Of a stretch of DNA of 64,000 bases, positions 48,301 to 60,753 are shown piece after piece. Source of the DNA: Oidiodendron maius Zn. Lineage: Eukaryota > Ascomycota > Leotiomycetes > Myxotrichaceae. The stretch covers positions 1 through 64,000 of the forward strand of contig KN832903.1 in NCBI GenBank assembly GCA_000827325.1. The letters are read 5' to 3'. The position numbers and the translations under genes are program-made. Numbering within the stretch: the first letter of the stretch is position 1; every line of letters begins with the position of its first letter. The notes below the pieces were generated by a model that searched no databases, was not told where the DNA came from, and saw only the letters and a program-made list of their open reading frames with translations.

Positions 48301-51300
48301 CCTCGACACAGTAGAGGAGATGTCTGGGCACAGAATCCCCTACACTGGCCTGCTTGCCCGCGGCAAGAACGATATAGACCAGCTCGCGTCGGCTCTGGGC
48401 TACCTCTGGACGCAGTTGGGTGCCTCATTCGTTGACTTCGGCGCATTCGACAAGCAAATCTCCGGTACTTCGTTGAACCGGATGCGGTTTATCTCAGATC
48501 TTCCTACATATCCCTTTGACCACTCGCGGTCCTTCTACTCGCTCACCCGCTTCTCTGGCGCTCATCGCAACCTGCACGCGCCACTGCACCCGTTGCTCGG
48601 TCGCCGGTTAGTAGAGACGGAGACAGCAGAGGATATCTCATGGCGCAACGTCCTGCGGCCGGCCGAGATCAGTTGGATCAAGGGTCACGCATTGCAAGGC
48701 CAGAGCGTGTTCCCTGCCATGGGTTACGTTTCTGCGGCGGTGGAAGCCATCGCCGCTGCTGCTGCCGACCGCAACCTGGGGTTGATCACGCTCAACGACA
48801 TCGTCATCGGCCGCGCTCTTGCCTTCACCGATGAAAATGCCGGCATGGAGACCAAGGTCAGCCTGTGCGTGGTTCGATCCACGGATGATGAACTGTCTGC
48901 CCGAATCACCTACCATTCCAGTCCGCCCTTCGACAGTGCCACCCCCCTGGCTCTTAACTTCAGCGCCACCGTCACAGCAGTCTTCCACGACACCGAGCCG
49001 GATACGCTGCCCGCGGCTCGCCACGACGAGATAAATATGATAACGGCAGAGCCTGAGAGGTTCTACTCGCAATTCACCAAACTTGGCTATAACTACAGCT
49101 CGCCATTCACAGGCGTGCGAGCTATCCAACGCAAGAAGGGGTGGGCGACTGGCGATATCGAGGATGAGTCGGGTGACGGCTGGGAGGACAAGCTGCTGGT
49201 CCATCCTGGCTGGCTTGATTCGGCCGTACAGACTGGCTTCGCTGCGTACAGTCACCCGCATGATAACCAGCTCTTCGCGCTCCTTGTACCGACCGCCATT
49301 CACTCCATCGTTATCAACCCGTACTTCTTTAACACCACGGCTGCCCGCCGCCGGAACCTCCAGTACCAGACCTTGGCCCGCGAGGACCCCGAAGCCCCCA
49401 TGGTGGTCGATATCGATATCTTCCCGGGCGGAGAGGTGGCTCAGTCGCATCCTTTCGTGCGGTTCGAGTCACTGAGGGTGATGCCGTTTGCGCCAGCCAC
49501 TGCTCGTGATGATGCTGTATTGTTCTCCCGCTTCAACTACCGGCTGGCTGCGCCCGACGCGATTGTGGCCGTTGCTGATGAGGAGTTGGTTCCGTCCGAG
49601 AGGATCGCATTATGGAGGTCCCTTAATCGCGCGGGCTTCTTCTATCTTCGCCGCCTGCGCGAGTCCATCACGCCCGCGGAGAGAGCCGCAGCCCTACCAC
49701 ATTTCCAGCATCTCCTAGACTATGTCGACCGGCTACTAGAGACAACAGCATGCGGGGAGTGCCCCGTCATCCCGCGCGAGGCTTTGACAGACTCGCCTAC
49801 CTTCATCCGGTCGGTCATGGCTAAGTATCACGGCCGTGCTGACATGCAGATGATTGAGGCTGTAGGCGAGCATCTGCTCGCCGAGATCCAGAGCGGCGGG
49901 AGCCTGCTAGAGCACATGATGAGAGATGGGCTGCTGGACCGTCTCTACGCCGACATGGCCGAAGTTGCTGCCGCCAACAACTGGGTCGCCAGAATCGTCG
50001 CCCAGATAGCTCACCGCCACCCGCGCATGCATCTCCTCGAGGTCGGTGCCGGCACAGGCAGCACTACACGAGCCATCCTGTCAGGGCTGAACGGTGCATT
50101 CTCGAGTTATACATTCACAGATGTCGAGGCTAGGTTCATGTCGCATGCCCAGGACAGCTTCGCCCAGTTTGAGCCCGCCGACCGTCTATCCTTTGCGAAG
50201 TTCGACCTGGAGCAGCCGGCCGAGGACCAGGGATTTGAGCATGGCGCGTACGACATCGTGATTGCCTCCAACGTTCTGCACGCTACGGCCAGGCTGGACG
50301 AAGCCATGGACAATTTGAGGAGTCTCCTCCGTCCTGGCGGTTACCTGATCGCACTGGATATTGTGAGCGAGCACCCTGTTGCCATCAATGCTATGATGGG
50401 CGGCATTCCCAGCTGGTGGGCCGGCGCCGTGGTCGACCCGAGCCGAAGTGACGGGCCGTGTCTCACTCTAGATAGTTGGGATACCCTGACGCGCAAGCAT
50501 GGCTTCAGCGGGGTTGATACCCACACGCCGGTCGTTGACAACCAACAGTGGTTCTCTGTCTTCGTCAGTCAGGCTGTTGATGGTTTTGTCAACAGCTTGC
50601 GCGCTCCTCTCGCTGGCCCAGAGGCCCAGAGAGATACGAGTCCGCTGGTCATTATTGGCGGACGCACAGCGGCAGTCAATAGGCTAGCAGAGGGTGCAGC
50701 TGCTCTGCTCGGCTCGCGCTCTGCGGCCATTACGAGACTCGAGTCTCTCGAGGACCTCAACTCGCATGGCCTGGCTCCAGGAAGTTCGGTGCTGTCGCTA
50801 GCCGAGCTGGACGAACAGTTTCTGGAGACTCGCACCGAGTCCAAGATTAACGCCCTCAAGACACTCTGGCGAAATGGTGGCAGCATCCTCTGGGTCACAC
50901 GCTCCGCTCTGAACGAGCGTCCGTTCTCGTCCATCATGGTCGGCCTGTCCCGCGTCATCCGCCTCGAGTATCCCAACACCAATGTGCAGCTTCTTGACTT
51001 TGATGCCGCCACTGAAGCGACCCCGCAGATAGTTTCCGAGGCGCTGGTCCGCCTCGAGCTAGGCGCGCAGTTCAAGAGGGAAGAGGAGGGACAGGCTAAT
51101 CTCCTCTGGACCGTCGAGCCCGAGACGCACTATTTTGACGGTAGGCTACACATCCCACGACTCCTCCCTGACAAGGAGGCCAATAAACGGTATAATACGT
51201 ACCGCCGAGTCACGGACGACGAGGTCGATCCGCGTGAGACCTTGGTAGCGCTTGAACCGGCGCCCGGTGGGAAGGCGTTCGAGCTGGCCACAGTATCACC

Positions 51301-54300
51301 GCTACGTGTGCTGCCGGCACCGCGGGCCGGACGTGAAATGGTTACACTTCAGGTTGAACAGTCACTGCTCCAGATTATCAAGGTCCACGAAGTCGGCTAC
51401 CTCGCCCTGTTCATAGGCGAAGACGTTGAGAACGGCGAGAAATTCATTGCCGTTTCCGAATCCACCATAGAGTCTCGCGCGCGTGTTGCCATCGAGTGGG
51501 CGATTCCTCTGAGAAATATCGTCAAGAATACCATTGCCTCTACACTCGCGTCTGTCGGAGCATATCTTCTCGCGCAGAGCATCCTCGCCGCTGCGCCGCG
51601 CTTTGGTACTATCTTGGTGCACGAGGCTGATGAGCTCTTAAAGGAGGCGCTGGACAAGGAAGCGATGAGGGAGGGTGTACGAGTTGTCTTCACATCGGCC
51701 GTTAAGAAGACGAAGTTACCGGCGGATGCCGCGTCATACGTGTTTATCCACGAGAAGCTCACTGTACGCCAAGTGCAAACCACCCTGCCGCGCGATATCT
51801 CCTTCCTAGTCAACCTAGAACCCGAATCCGCTGGCTCTGCCCTTCTTACTCGCTCGCTCCCACCACACACACCCACAACCACGACTACGGAGTTCGTGCG
51901 GACGAGGCCCGGAGTATATTCCGACGCTAACATGGATCGGATCGGCCCGTCCCTTAGCGCAGTTTGGCGCGTGGTGACGAATCAACGGCTGGCATCGACG
52001 TCCTTGCTGCGGGAGCGGGTCCCTGTGTTGCGGCTCCAAGATGTCAGCGGCTCTCCTGCCACCCACACGAGACTGAGCGTCGTCGACTGGACGGCGTCAC
52101 CGGTACAAGCCATTGTGCGGCCCATCGATCATGGCAACATCTTCCGCTCTGACTTTACCTACTTCCTCATTGGTCTTGCTGGCGATCTGGGGCAATCCCT
52201 GTGCAGGTGGATGGTAGCACATGGGGCACGCTACATCGCACTTGGTAGCCGGCGGCCCAAAGTCGACCCGCGGTTTATCGAGTCTCTTGCGGTCGAGGGA
52301 GGCGCAACAATCAGAGTCGTGGCCGTCGACGTGACGCTCCGTGAGTCTCTACGTGCAGCCTACGACGAGATATGTGCTGAGATGCCGCCTGTCATCGGCG
52401 TGGCCAACGGCGCTATGCTGATGGAGGACGCGCTGTTCGATGACCTCGAATTCGCGTCTCTGGAGCGGACGGCTCCACCCAAGATCGAGGGCTCCGTGCT
52501 CCTTGATGAGCTATTCTACGACACCCCTCTCGATTTTTTCATCCTCTTCACCTCAACCTCCCACGTCGTGGGCAATGGTGGCCAGTCCGCCTACGTTATG
52601 GCCAACCAATTCATGGCCGCGCTGGCAGCTCAACGGCGCGATGTGCGCGGCGTTGCCGGGTCCGATATGGCCATCGGCTTTGTCTACGGCCTCGGGTACT
52701 TCGAGCACGCTACCCATCTAGATATCGACCACTTCCTGCGCCTAAACTACCGCGGCATCTCCGAGCCGGATTTGCACCAGCTCTTCGCTGAAACCGTACT
52801 CGCCGGCCGGCCTAGCGAGAAGGGCAAGGGCATCTCGGAGGTAGCAACGGGTGTGTCTCCCTTCCGCGACGAACCGCGAACCCACATACAGCTGCGCACC
52901 AACCCCCGCTTCAGTCACTTCTTACTGCATGATACTGGTGCTGGCGGCTTGCACCGTGGCGGCAGTGGCGGAAGCGGCAAGACAGAGCGTCCTCGGGCCC
53001 GTCTCGCAGCCGCGAAGTCCCGCCTTGAGGCACAAGCCATTCTCCGAGAGGCCTTCGTCGACTGGTTCAAGCGCATCCTTATCATTCCCGAGGGTGAGAG
53101 TATGGACGAGAAGTTGACGTTCGTCGAACAGGGTGTGGACTCCATCATGGCGGTCGAGGTCCGCACCTGGTTCCTGCAAGAGCTCGATGTCGACCTTCCC
53201 GTACTCAAGATTCTGGGTGCTGGATCGACAGTCGAGTCGTTGCTCGCTGAGGTGATGAACAAGATCCCCGCCGATATCCTACAATTGGATAAATTGGGCA
53301 GCGGAGATAGTTCTGGTGCCGGAGCCGGCAAGTCTGCTCCTGCTCCAGCTGCTCCAGCTGCTCGTGTTCCTGCCCCAGTTCCTTCTATCCCTGCTTTGGC
53401 ATTTTCAGATCTTTCTCCGCCTACAAAGTCATCGTCAGCGACGAGTGATACAGACACAGACAGCTCCCGCGCTATATCGACTCCCCACTCGCCGCCGGAC
53501 ACACCTCTGGAGATGCCTTTGTTGATGGCAGACGGTGCTGAGTATGGAAAGCAGATATTTTGGGCATCGCGGGAGAGACAGCAAGAAGAAGCAAGGCGCA
53601 AGGCAATTGTCGACTCGGCTACCGAGGTCACTGAGCATATGACGTACGGGCAGAAGCGTTTCTGGTTCCTGATGCACTACGTCGACGACCCCACGACATT
53701 CAACATCGCCTACCAGTTCAGGCTCGCAGGGCCTATCCGCGTCAATGACCTTGCGAAGGCTGTCCAGACAGCTGCGCAGAGGCACGAAGCACTTCGCACG
53801 CGCTTCTTCTGGTCTGATGACGATAGCAAAACGCCCATGCAAGGTATCCTCTCCAAGACTCTTGTGCGTCTGGAGACCGCAACAATCGAATCTGAGGCCC
53901 AGGTCTCTCTAGAACTCGACGCCATGCGGAACCACTTGTGGGATCTCGGCGACTGGGTGCACCTGCGGCTGCTACTGCTCTCGCTCTCTGACACAGTGCA
54001 TTATCTTCTCATAGGGACCCACCATATCTCGTTGGACGGCCATAGCATAACAATGCTAATATTCGACATCAACCAGGCCTACAGCCGCCCCGTCCGTCCG
54101 CTGCCCCGGCTGCCTGACTCCTCGCAGGCTCGCGCTTTTGGCGACCAGCAGCTCCTCGCGTACAGGAGCGGCAAATTCCAGTTAGCCATCGACTACTACC
54201 GCCGCACGCTGCAGTCTGTGGACCTAACCGACCCCATTCAGCTATTCTCCTTCTCCCGCTCACAGGTGCGCCTGCCGCTCGAGCGCTATGGCAACCATGT

Positions 54301-57300
54301 GGCCCGGATCCGTCTCCATGCCCAGACGGCAGCGGGGATGAAGCAGCTCGCACGCCGCCACCGAGCCACCTCGTTCCACGGCTATCTCGCTGCTCTGCAG
54401 GCCCTATTATTTCGCCTGCTTCCGGTGGACACAACGGATAAGGCGGTCATTGGCATCGCTGACGCCAACCGGCTTGACAGCAACTTCATGGGCAGCCTCG
54501 GGAACTTCCTTAACATACTTCCACTGCTCTTCAACCGCCCTGATCGCGGCCAGACATTTGGTGAGGCCGTCGAGGAGGCACGCAAGAAGGTGTACGGCGC
54601 CTTGGAGCACTCGGCCTTGCCTTTCGATATACTCTTGGATGAGCTTGCTGTGCCGCGATCGAGCACACACGCGCCTGTGTGCCAGATATTTATGGACTAC
54701 AAGCTCGTCACGAGAGAGCAGGCGAACATGAGCTGGGCAGGATGCAAGGTGAGCGAGCACAAGTGGCATCCGGCTAGAAGCACGTACGACATCGCGCTGG
54801 AGGTCGTCGAGGATCACGAGAGTGCCTTGATAGCTGTCCATATGCAGGATAGTTTGTACAGCAAGGAGGCTACTGATCTATTCATGAGGAGCTATGTCAA
54901 TGTTCTGAATGAAGTGGTTAAGCAGGACGGCGATAAGTTAATGGTAAAAAAGCTGGAGAAGTGGGACAAGGCTGATGTAACTAAGGCATTGGAACTTGGG
55001 AAGGGTATGTGTTTTCCTCTCTCTAACTCTCTCCTCTCTTCGTCTAGACCTAGCTGCTGACCGCGTGGCCATGGTTTGGATGAATAGGTTCCGCCTTGCC
55101 GCTCGAATGGCCCGCAACTGTCGCCCACCGCATCGACCAGGTCATTGCTCAGCACCCCGACAATCTCGCTGTCAAGGACGGGTTTGGTCACATTTGGAGC
55201 TACAGCGCTCTAGACAAGCGGGTCGAGAGCATTGCACACGCCCTCCTTGAGAAACTGCCTGATCAAAACCGCGAACAGTCCGTTGTTGGTGTGTTCCAGA
55301 CGCCAGCCGCCGACTGGATTGCTTCCCTGATTGCTATCTTTCGCGTTGGCGCCATCTACCTCCCACTGGATCTTAAAGTCTCTGCTGCGCGCCTGAAGGG
55401 CTATGTCAAAGTTGCGCGGCCGGCAGTCATCCTGGCTGATAGTGAGACGGTAGGACGCAGGAAGGAAATCGGGTTTGAGGATCCCGCAGCTATCATCAAT
55501 GTATCTGATCTCCCCAGCGCAGTTAAGGGGAGAAAGGAGAGGATTGCAACGGCTGCTCAGCTTGACCGCCCAGCCTATATCATCTTCACCAGCGGTTCAA
55601 CTGGCGAGCCCAAGGGCGTTGTCATCAAGCATGCCGGCTTCCGCGCCCTTGCAGAGGGCTTTGTCCGAGAGTGGGACATCGCCGCACTCGGCCGTGTCGT
55701 GCTCCAGCAGTTCCCCCTCACCTCAGACGGCTCACTAAAACAGATTGTGTCTGCCATTACCACTGGCGGCTGCCTCGTCGTCGCCTCCGCAGACGTCCGC
55801 GGCGACCCGAGTGAGCTGGTGCGCCTCATGGCCGAGAACGATGTGACTATGAGTGTGGCAACACCCTCCGAGTGGAGCATGTGGTTCCGCTTCGCGCGCA
55901 GCAACCTACACCGCTGCACTGCCCTGAATTCTGCTTGGTTCGGCGGCGAGCGCGCCCCCCAAAGCCTTCTGGATTCGTTCCGCGACCTGAGCAAGACGCT
56001 ACCAAACCTGCGTGTCTTCAACACCTACGGGCCCACCGAGGCGACCATCTCCACTGTTAAAGGAGAGGCTGATTTGCGCGATCCCGACTTGACCGTTCCG
56101 GTGCCGAGTCGCATTCTGCCTAACTACGCTGTGTACATCATCGACGACGAGTCGCGTGCTCTGCCGGTGGGTGTGCCGGGAGAGATTGTCATCGGTGGCG
56201 CCGGCGTCGGCAAGAATGAGTACCTTAATCGGCCGGACCTGACAGCAAAGCAATTTCCCGCTGATCCCTTCGCACCCCATGACAAGGAGGCTAGTGGCTG
56301 GGGTCGCATGTACTACACCGGCGACTACGGCCGGCTTGACGCCCGTGGCCTACTCGCAATCGAGGGCCGCATCGCCGGGGACGCCCAGGTCAAGGTCCGC
56401 GGCTTCCGCGTCGAGCTGGGCGAGATCGAAGGTGTCATCATCAGGGAGGGTGCCGGCGCGGTGGTCGCCGCCGTGGTGACGCTACATGCCGGCGAAGGGG
56501 ATCACGATGGGCTCCTTATTGCGCATATAGTGGCTGAAGATAGCAAGGGCAAGAGCGAGGCACAAGTGGCGGAGATAATCGAGAGGCTAGGCACTCGCCT
56601 GGCTGTCTCCCTCCCTCAATACATGATTCCGGCCAACATCATCCCCATCCACGAGGTACCTCTGACCGCCCACGGAAAGGTCGACCGAAAGGCCGTGCAG
56701 GCGCTTCCGCTGCCCGAGATCAAGATGTCGGTCACCGAGCGAGAAGAGCAGCAGAAAAGCCTCACGGTCACAGAGCGCCGCCTTGCTGACATCTGGGCCA
56801 CTGTTCTCCCTGCTCATTCATTGGGGGGTAAGCCACTAACGGTGCAGACCGACTTCTTCCTCGCCGGCGGCAACTCGTTGTTGCTGGTAAAGTTGCAGGA
56901 TGCCATTAAGCGGGCGCTTGGGGACGCGCCGCGCTTGAACAAGCTCATGAGTGCCACCGAGCTCGGCAACATGGCGGCCCTTCTCGAGAGCTCAGGGGCT
57001 GCACCAGATTGGGACAAGGAGATCGCGCTGGACTTTTTGGACCAAGTTCCCTCGGCTTGGCAGGCAAGAGACTCGAAGAGCAGCACCGCTGGGCTCCGCA
57101 TCCTCATCACTGGTGCTACAGGATCTCTAGGCAAGCGCATTGTCCCTCATCTGGCAGCTTTTAAACACGTCGCGCAAATCGTGGTATTGGCACGGCCGGC
57201 TGAGGGTCGGGATTTCACTCACTTGTTCCCTGGCATCGAGGACAAGGTGCGCGTGGTGGCCACTGAGCTGCCATCACTGCCTGTTGATGACACCGAACTG

Positions 57301-58050
57301 ATCGAGATCGATGTCATCCTCCACGTCGCTGCCGACCGCAACTTCTGGGATGGCTACGGTGCCCTCAAGCCCGTCAACGTGAGCGCTGCCAAGGCGCTCG
57401 CGAAGCTAGCCCTTCGCACCGGCGCCGCACTACACTTTCTCAGCTCAGGGGCTGTAGCGAACTACGAGGCCGGAAGTGACATTAATGGCCTGCCGCGGCC
57501 GGATCCTGCTGATGGCTACGTCTCTTCCAAATGGGTGGCCGAACGGTACCTTGCCGATGTGGCCCGCCAGACCGGTCTGCAAATCACGGCGCATCGACCC
57601 ACCAAGACTGCGATTGTCGAGCATCCCCCAGCGGACAAGCTTACCGAGATCGAGGGCACCCTAGTTCGCAGCATTCTCTTCAGCTCGCGGAGTCTCGGTG
57701 TACGACCTGATTTTACTCATGTTGGCGGCACTTTCCACGTCGCGCCTGTCGAGGACGTGGCTGCGGCCATAGCTGCTGCCGCCTCCGCAGGCCACCAAGA
57801 ATCAGAAGAGAAGTCATTGCGCATGGTTAACTACCCTGCCACAGCGAGCGTCCGGGTTGAGGTTATGGCAGCGCGGGTAAGTGAGCTATTGAAGCTGCCC
57901 GAGAACGAGGTTGTGCAGAATCTGACAGCCGTACCGGTGCTGTACTGGGTCGGCCAGGCGAAGCGCGCCGGGCTCCTGGAGTGGTTTTTTACCTCACAGG
58001 AATTGGTGGTGACTGATGAAGAGGGACGGAGAGTCATTTCAAGGCGTTAA
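45376..58050 (+). CDS. PKS-NRPS hybrid synthetase (tetramic-acid type)
   Basis: Seven exons close exactly in frame to 4,065 residues: 45,376-45,698, 45,754-46,067, 46,146-46,325, 46,433-46,685, 46,779-46,984, 47,046-55,004 and 55,088-58,050. Domain order: KS 1-430 (DTACSSS, HAHGTGT, GHTEGAAG); AT about 545-870 (GHSSGE); DH about 940-1,220 ([17 protein letters not shown]); C-methyltransferase about 1,400-1,540 ([10 protein letters not shown]); a remnant enoyl reductase about 1,855-2,030 without the NADPH loop; KR from about 2,130 ([10 protein letters not shown]; Tyr in QSAYVMAN); ACP (GVDSIMAVE, about 2,455); C domain from 2,620 (HHISLDG); A domain 3,080-3,600 ([20 protein letters not shown]); T (GGNSLLL, about 3,673); and reductase-like/Dieckmann domain from about 3,749 ([16 protein letters not shown]). 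This is the architecture of fungal tetramic-acid synthetases such as those for equisetin or Sch 210972. It should make a C-methylated polyketide amide and release it by Dieckmann cyclisation. Confidence 0.96.
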
Positions 58051-59034
58051 TTCTGATTTAAGAAGCCGGGGAAGAATGGTATAAACCGGTGGGAACGCGC
58101 ATGGGTTTCTTTTTCATGTAAAAATACTTCGGAAAATGTATTGCTATATTATAGAATGTTCAATAAATCCACTTCAACTAAATTCTTGAGGCTGTCGATT
58201 CGGTTCGTAGATCAGACCACGTACCTTAAGGGAATTAGCAAGAGCTGACAACCGTAGCGTAATGACGATAGTACAGTACAGGTCTCCGTTACCAGGAAAT
58301 GCCACGGTTACGTAGATTCTTTATTACTTTTGAAACTGCAACTTTCTTACACTGCAAGACTTACAGTCTCCAAAAATAATAAAGTAAAATAAAAAGGACA
58401 TTAGTACATATTTTATGTTGAGTAATATGCGATAAAAATAACTTGGTTAAAGAGTGAAGCGAAGGTTGCGACGACTCTTCGGCCCCATGCATGAAATCCC
58501 CCAGCGATAGACGGCCACCTCTTCATGTCGCTGGAGATACTCTAGTTACTGCCTAGTAGCCTTCACCAGATGAAGCCCAGATGTGTCCACGGAAAAAGAG
58601 AGATGAGAGGAGAGGCAGAAAAGGCTGGTGATTGAGTTCATCGATTCAACATCCCGACCTTTTTCTTCTCTTCGGACCCACCTCAACGTCGTCAACGACA
58701 TCAAGGAATGGTTAATGCCCGCTCACACCGTGCCATGTTATGATAATCTCCTCAGGGCTTGCCGGCGCCCAGTTGAACTCGCTGTCGAGCAGCATGTCCT
58801 CAGTCACTCCGAGCGTTAGCCGAAATACTCCGAAATTCTGCGGCCACAGATAAACCTGTATCCAGGTTCCCCAATAAAGTAATCACATCTCCTTCATCAT
58901 CCTCCACCAGCCTAAGGTAGATTACATAGGTGCTATGTTTATGTTTATTGATCTTGCATAACTGATACCATCCTTGCCAGACGTCTCAACAGCCATCCAA
59001 ATATCCAAGTCCCACTACCACTACACGTCCGAAA
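58051..59034. promoter_or_regulatory. PKS-NRPS 3' flank and aldolase 1 promoter
   Basis: An AATAAA-like word occurs near 58,161 after the stop. A 63-codon frame (58,628-58,819) lacks motifs. Three CCG half-sites lie at 58,809-58,832. Confidence 0.45.
58820..58832 (+). promoter_or_regulatory. CCG-N7-CCG motif upstream of aldolase 1
   Basis: CCGAAATACTCCG, 203-215 bp before the ATG. A further CCG lies eight bases upstream (58,809-58,811). Its reverse complement, CGGAGTATTTCGG, closely matches the aminotransferase and methyltransferase copies. Confidence 0.5.
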
Positions 59035-60185
59035 ATGGTTATCTGCGAGAATGTTTTGTATACTAAGGCCGCCCGTGGAAAGCTATGCAAGGTAGGTTGT
59101 TGAATATCCCACACTGTCTCTCAGCCGTGTGCCCGTCTGGATTTGGCAATGGAAAGAGAGATAGTACAAGAGAGACTGAGCTAACATGGCAACAGGCTCT
59201 TGTCCTCCGGCTAGTGACGAATCCCCTCGTCGTCCAGCTTGCCAAGAACGCGGGCTTTGATGTCCTTTGGGTTGAGATGGAGCACTCGACATACTCCATC
59301 ACTGAGGCCAGCATCCTCTCAAGTGCGGGGATGATGGCAGGCCTGACACCCATAGTCCGTGTGCCGTACCAGTGCGGCATGGGCTACGTGCAACAAGTCC
59401 TCGACTCGGGTGCCCTAGCAGTTGTCTTCCCGCACATCGTCACCGCCGCCGATGCCAAAGCAGCCGTCAAGATGTGCAAGTTCCCGCCACAAGGGAAGCG
59501 GTCACTATGGCTTCAGCAGGCTGCTGTGGGTATGAAGACTATGCCAATGCAGCAGATGGCCGATGAGATCAACGCAGAGGCGTCGACGGTGGGGTTAATG
59601 ATTGAGTCCGCCGACAGTATACCGAACGTCGACGCCATCGCCGCGGTTGAAGGCGTCGACTTGCTCATCGTCGGCTGCATTGACCTCTCCGCTGACATGG
59701 GCATGCCAGGCACCGTCGATGCCCCTGAGTTCCGGGCCGCACTTGTGGCTGTTAGTGTGGCGTGCCGCCGTTACAATAAGATCTTCGGGCTGGCTGGTAA
59801 CTACAAAAACCAGGAGTTCCAGGACTGGGCCGTTAACACATTGGGGGTTCGCTTGGTTTTAGGCCAAGTGGACTCGAACCTCATTTCCGTCGGGGCAGCA
59901 GAGTGTGCACAGAGGATAGCTAGCTTTGATCGAACCGCCCTGTCCAATGGAGTCGCTGTGATCAAGGAACCCCCGGTGTCCAATGGAAATTGTGCGTCTA
60001 ATGGAAACTTTCTGTCTAATGGAAATTATGTGTCTAAAGAAGGCACTGTGATCAAGGAAACCGCGGTGTCCAATGGAAACTATACGTCTAATGGAAACTT
60101 TCTTTCTAACGGAAATTTTGTGTCTAAAGAAAGCACTCTGATCACACAAATGGCTGTTCACGATGAAAGCATTTTGTCCCATTAG
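59035..60185 (+). CDS. HpcH/HpaI-family aldolase 1, with repeat tail
   Basis: Class II pyruvate aldolases of this family add the pyruvate enolate to a second carbonyl compound. Two exons, 59,035-59,091 and 59,196-60,185, give 348 residues; the intron has a CTAAC branch and CAG end. The start MVICENVLYTKAARGKLCK matches the paralogue's start, supporting this ATG over downstream ones. Residues expected for catalysis are present: His in VEMEHSTYS, the enolate-binding Arg74 in PIVRVPYQ, the metal ligands Glu in LMIESADSI and Asp in GCIDLSADMG. After the normal end near residue 265, an 80-residue Asn/Gly/Ser tail is built of SNGN(Y/F) repeats. Inferred role: condensing pyruvate with pyruvate or 2-oxoisovalerate to a 4-hydroxy-4-alkyl-2-oxoglutarate, like the aldolase of the Sch 210972 pathway. 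Confidence 0.88.
59947..60140 (+). repeat. Coding minisatellite in the aldolase 1 tail
   Basis: Two imperfect 90-bp units (each ...GTGTCCAATGGAAA... to ...GTGTCTAAAGAAAGC) contain shorter 15-bp repeats like TCTAATGGAAACTTT. The repeat stays in frame, giving the SNGN-rich tail. Confidence 0.8.
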
Positions 60186-60753
60186 AACAGAAGTCTCGAG
60201 CCGAATGAATAGGAATGAAGACATTTGCAGGGGTCATCAATGTAATCTTAGCAAGCTAGATTTTCAGTCGTGCAGACAACAAATCATTACTCGGCATAGA
60301 ATCCCGGACTAGAATACCACACATCTAAATAGCAGTAGGATAGATGCTTGCTTTGATTATACGCCTGTTCTTAGCATTTTCAGTAAAGTATATAGTTATT
60401 AAGTTCAAATTACTGTTTGAAAAGGTGCCACCCAGCACGAATAGTGATCCATTCGAAGGTAGAAGATCCCAAGAATGTGTCAAATTATTTGCCCGTTCGT
60501 TTTCCAAAATGCTGATATTTCAGTTTCAGGTGCAAACAAAACTGCATCAGGTCGCTACGTTAATTACATCTTGCGTAACCACATCTCAATATAGTGGTAA
60601 CTATCTAGCTAAAAGCTAAATTTGATTTGCTGGATCAAGTCCTCATTCCCCTCTTCTTCTCTTCCTCTTTTCTATTCAATACATGCACAGGATACCAGCT
60701 CTTAGGGTTAGGCAGAGAGAACCAGATAACAAGTGTTTGCTTTTTAAGGCATC
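60186..60753. other. 3' flank between aldolase 1 and methyltransferase (convergent)
   Basis: No promoter is expected because the two genes converge. A 91-codon frame (60,344-60,619) has a hydrophobic start (LALIIRLFLAFSVKYIVI) but overlaps an antisense frame and has no family match, so it is not called. Confidence 0.4.

Noticed and set aside
48638-53631. Long minus-strand frames (up to 270 codons, for example 48,638-49,450 and 52,915-53,631) opposite the PKS-NRPS
   Set aside because: They mirror third-position GC bias in the real coding strand, have no domain content and no promoters.
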